In this document: positions 12,221-12,383 of the stretch, one piece after another
Position numbering within the stretch: the stretch's first letter is position 1
Layout of the letters: every line of letters begins with the position of its first letter
From: DASYAN01 sp036501345
Lineage (GTDB): Bacteria; Chloroflexota; Ktedonobacteria; Ktedonobacterales; Ktedonobacteraceae
Direction of reading: 5' to 3'
DNA: 12,383 bases
NCBI GenBank assembly: GCA_036501345.1
Contig: DASYAN010000031.1
Coordinates: 1-12,383 of the forward strand
The notes under the pieces: generated by a model
Told to the model about the DNA's origin: nothing
Databases searched by the model: none
The model's input: the letters and a program-made list of their open reading frames with translations, nothing else
Position numbers and translations under genes: made by a program

Positions 12221-12383
12221 ATGAACACAGCATCACTCCTGCAGAACCAGCTTGTGGCCACCAAATTCTATATGCCCGTTGCACCGGGAACGCTGATCTC
12301 CCGCCCTCATCTGAGCGCCTTGCTCGGGGAGAGCTTGAAACGTCCCTTCACGCTGGTCTCGGCTCCCGCTGGCTTCGGCAAGA
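12221..12383 (+). CDS. LuxR/MalT-type STAND ATPase regulator, N-terminal part
   Basis: Only the first 54 codons are in the window. The protein begins MNTASLLQNQLVATKFYMPV, then ISRPHLSALLGESLKRPFTLVSAPAGFGK, which is the typical start of large ATP-binding LuxR regulators (LAL/MalT type): a short tract binding the ATPase core, then Walker A (residues 48-54). The full protein would be expected to continue with a STAND NTPase domain, TPR-like repeats and a C-terminal LuxR helix-turn-helix, but that is inference. ATG 12221 is preceded by GAGGTGG with about 5-base spacing. Such genes are numerous in Ktedonobacteria, which supports the taxon guess. The inducer is unknown. Confidence 0.88.
   Translation, partial: MNTASLLQNQLVATKFYMPVAPGTLISRPHLSALLGESLKRPFTLVSAPAGFGK

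Noticed and set aside
1..12383. CRISPR array
   Set aside because: No set of regularly spaced identical repeats of suitable length; the repeats present differ in spacing and are palindromic modules.

Overview
The window looks like chromosomal DNA of a Ktedonobacteria-type Chloroflexota. This is inference from family knowledge. Clues are the LuxR/MalT-type regulator start at the right edge, the scpB-nfo pair, selA, and several toxin-antitoxin pairs among long intergenic stretches filled with short palindromic repeats. No phage genes, transposase or CRISPR array are visible.

Left part (1-3050): scpB and nfo form a tight + strand pair. A block of shuffled palindromic modules follows (about 1774-1990), then a well-promoted gene for a single-pass membrane protein of unknown function. 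Middle (3130-4960): a nested 83-base inverted repeat, a frameshifted class I glutamine amidotransferase gene on the - strand, and a complete tRNA unit (promoter, two initiator tRNA-fMet genes, terminator) on the - strand. A structured leader follows, with promoter, strong ribosome site, 43-codon ORF and a terminator ending 9 bases before the Shine-Dalgarno of rsgA. Right of rsgA (6023-9201): a repeat element, a parDE toxin-antitoxin operon, selA, another repeat element, and a MazF/PemK-like toxin with an unrecognised small upstream partner. Far right: a GT39-type membrane glycosyltransferase, a small two-helix membrane protein, and the first 54 codons of a LuxR/MalT-type STAND ATPase regulator.

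The strongest unusual signals are three. First, a dispersed palindromic repeat sits in frame inside nfo, adding about 29 residues between metal ligands, and a 37/42-identical copy lies in the intergenic DNA after rsgA. Second, the rsgA leader has the layout of an attenuator: leader ORF, terminator, and a TCCCTCC tract able to mask the rsgA ribosome site. Third, a repeat family occurs in the same modules but in different order at two loci, with a compensatory base-pair change in one stem. All function calls come from reading the sequence; no database search was run.
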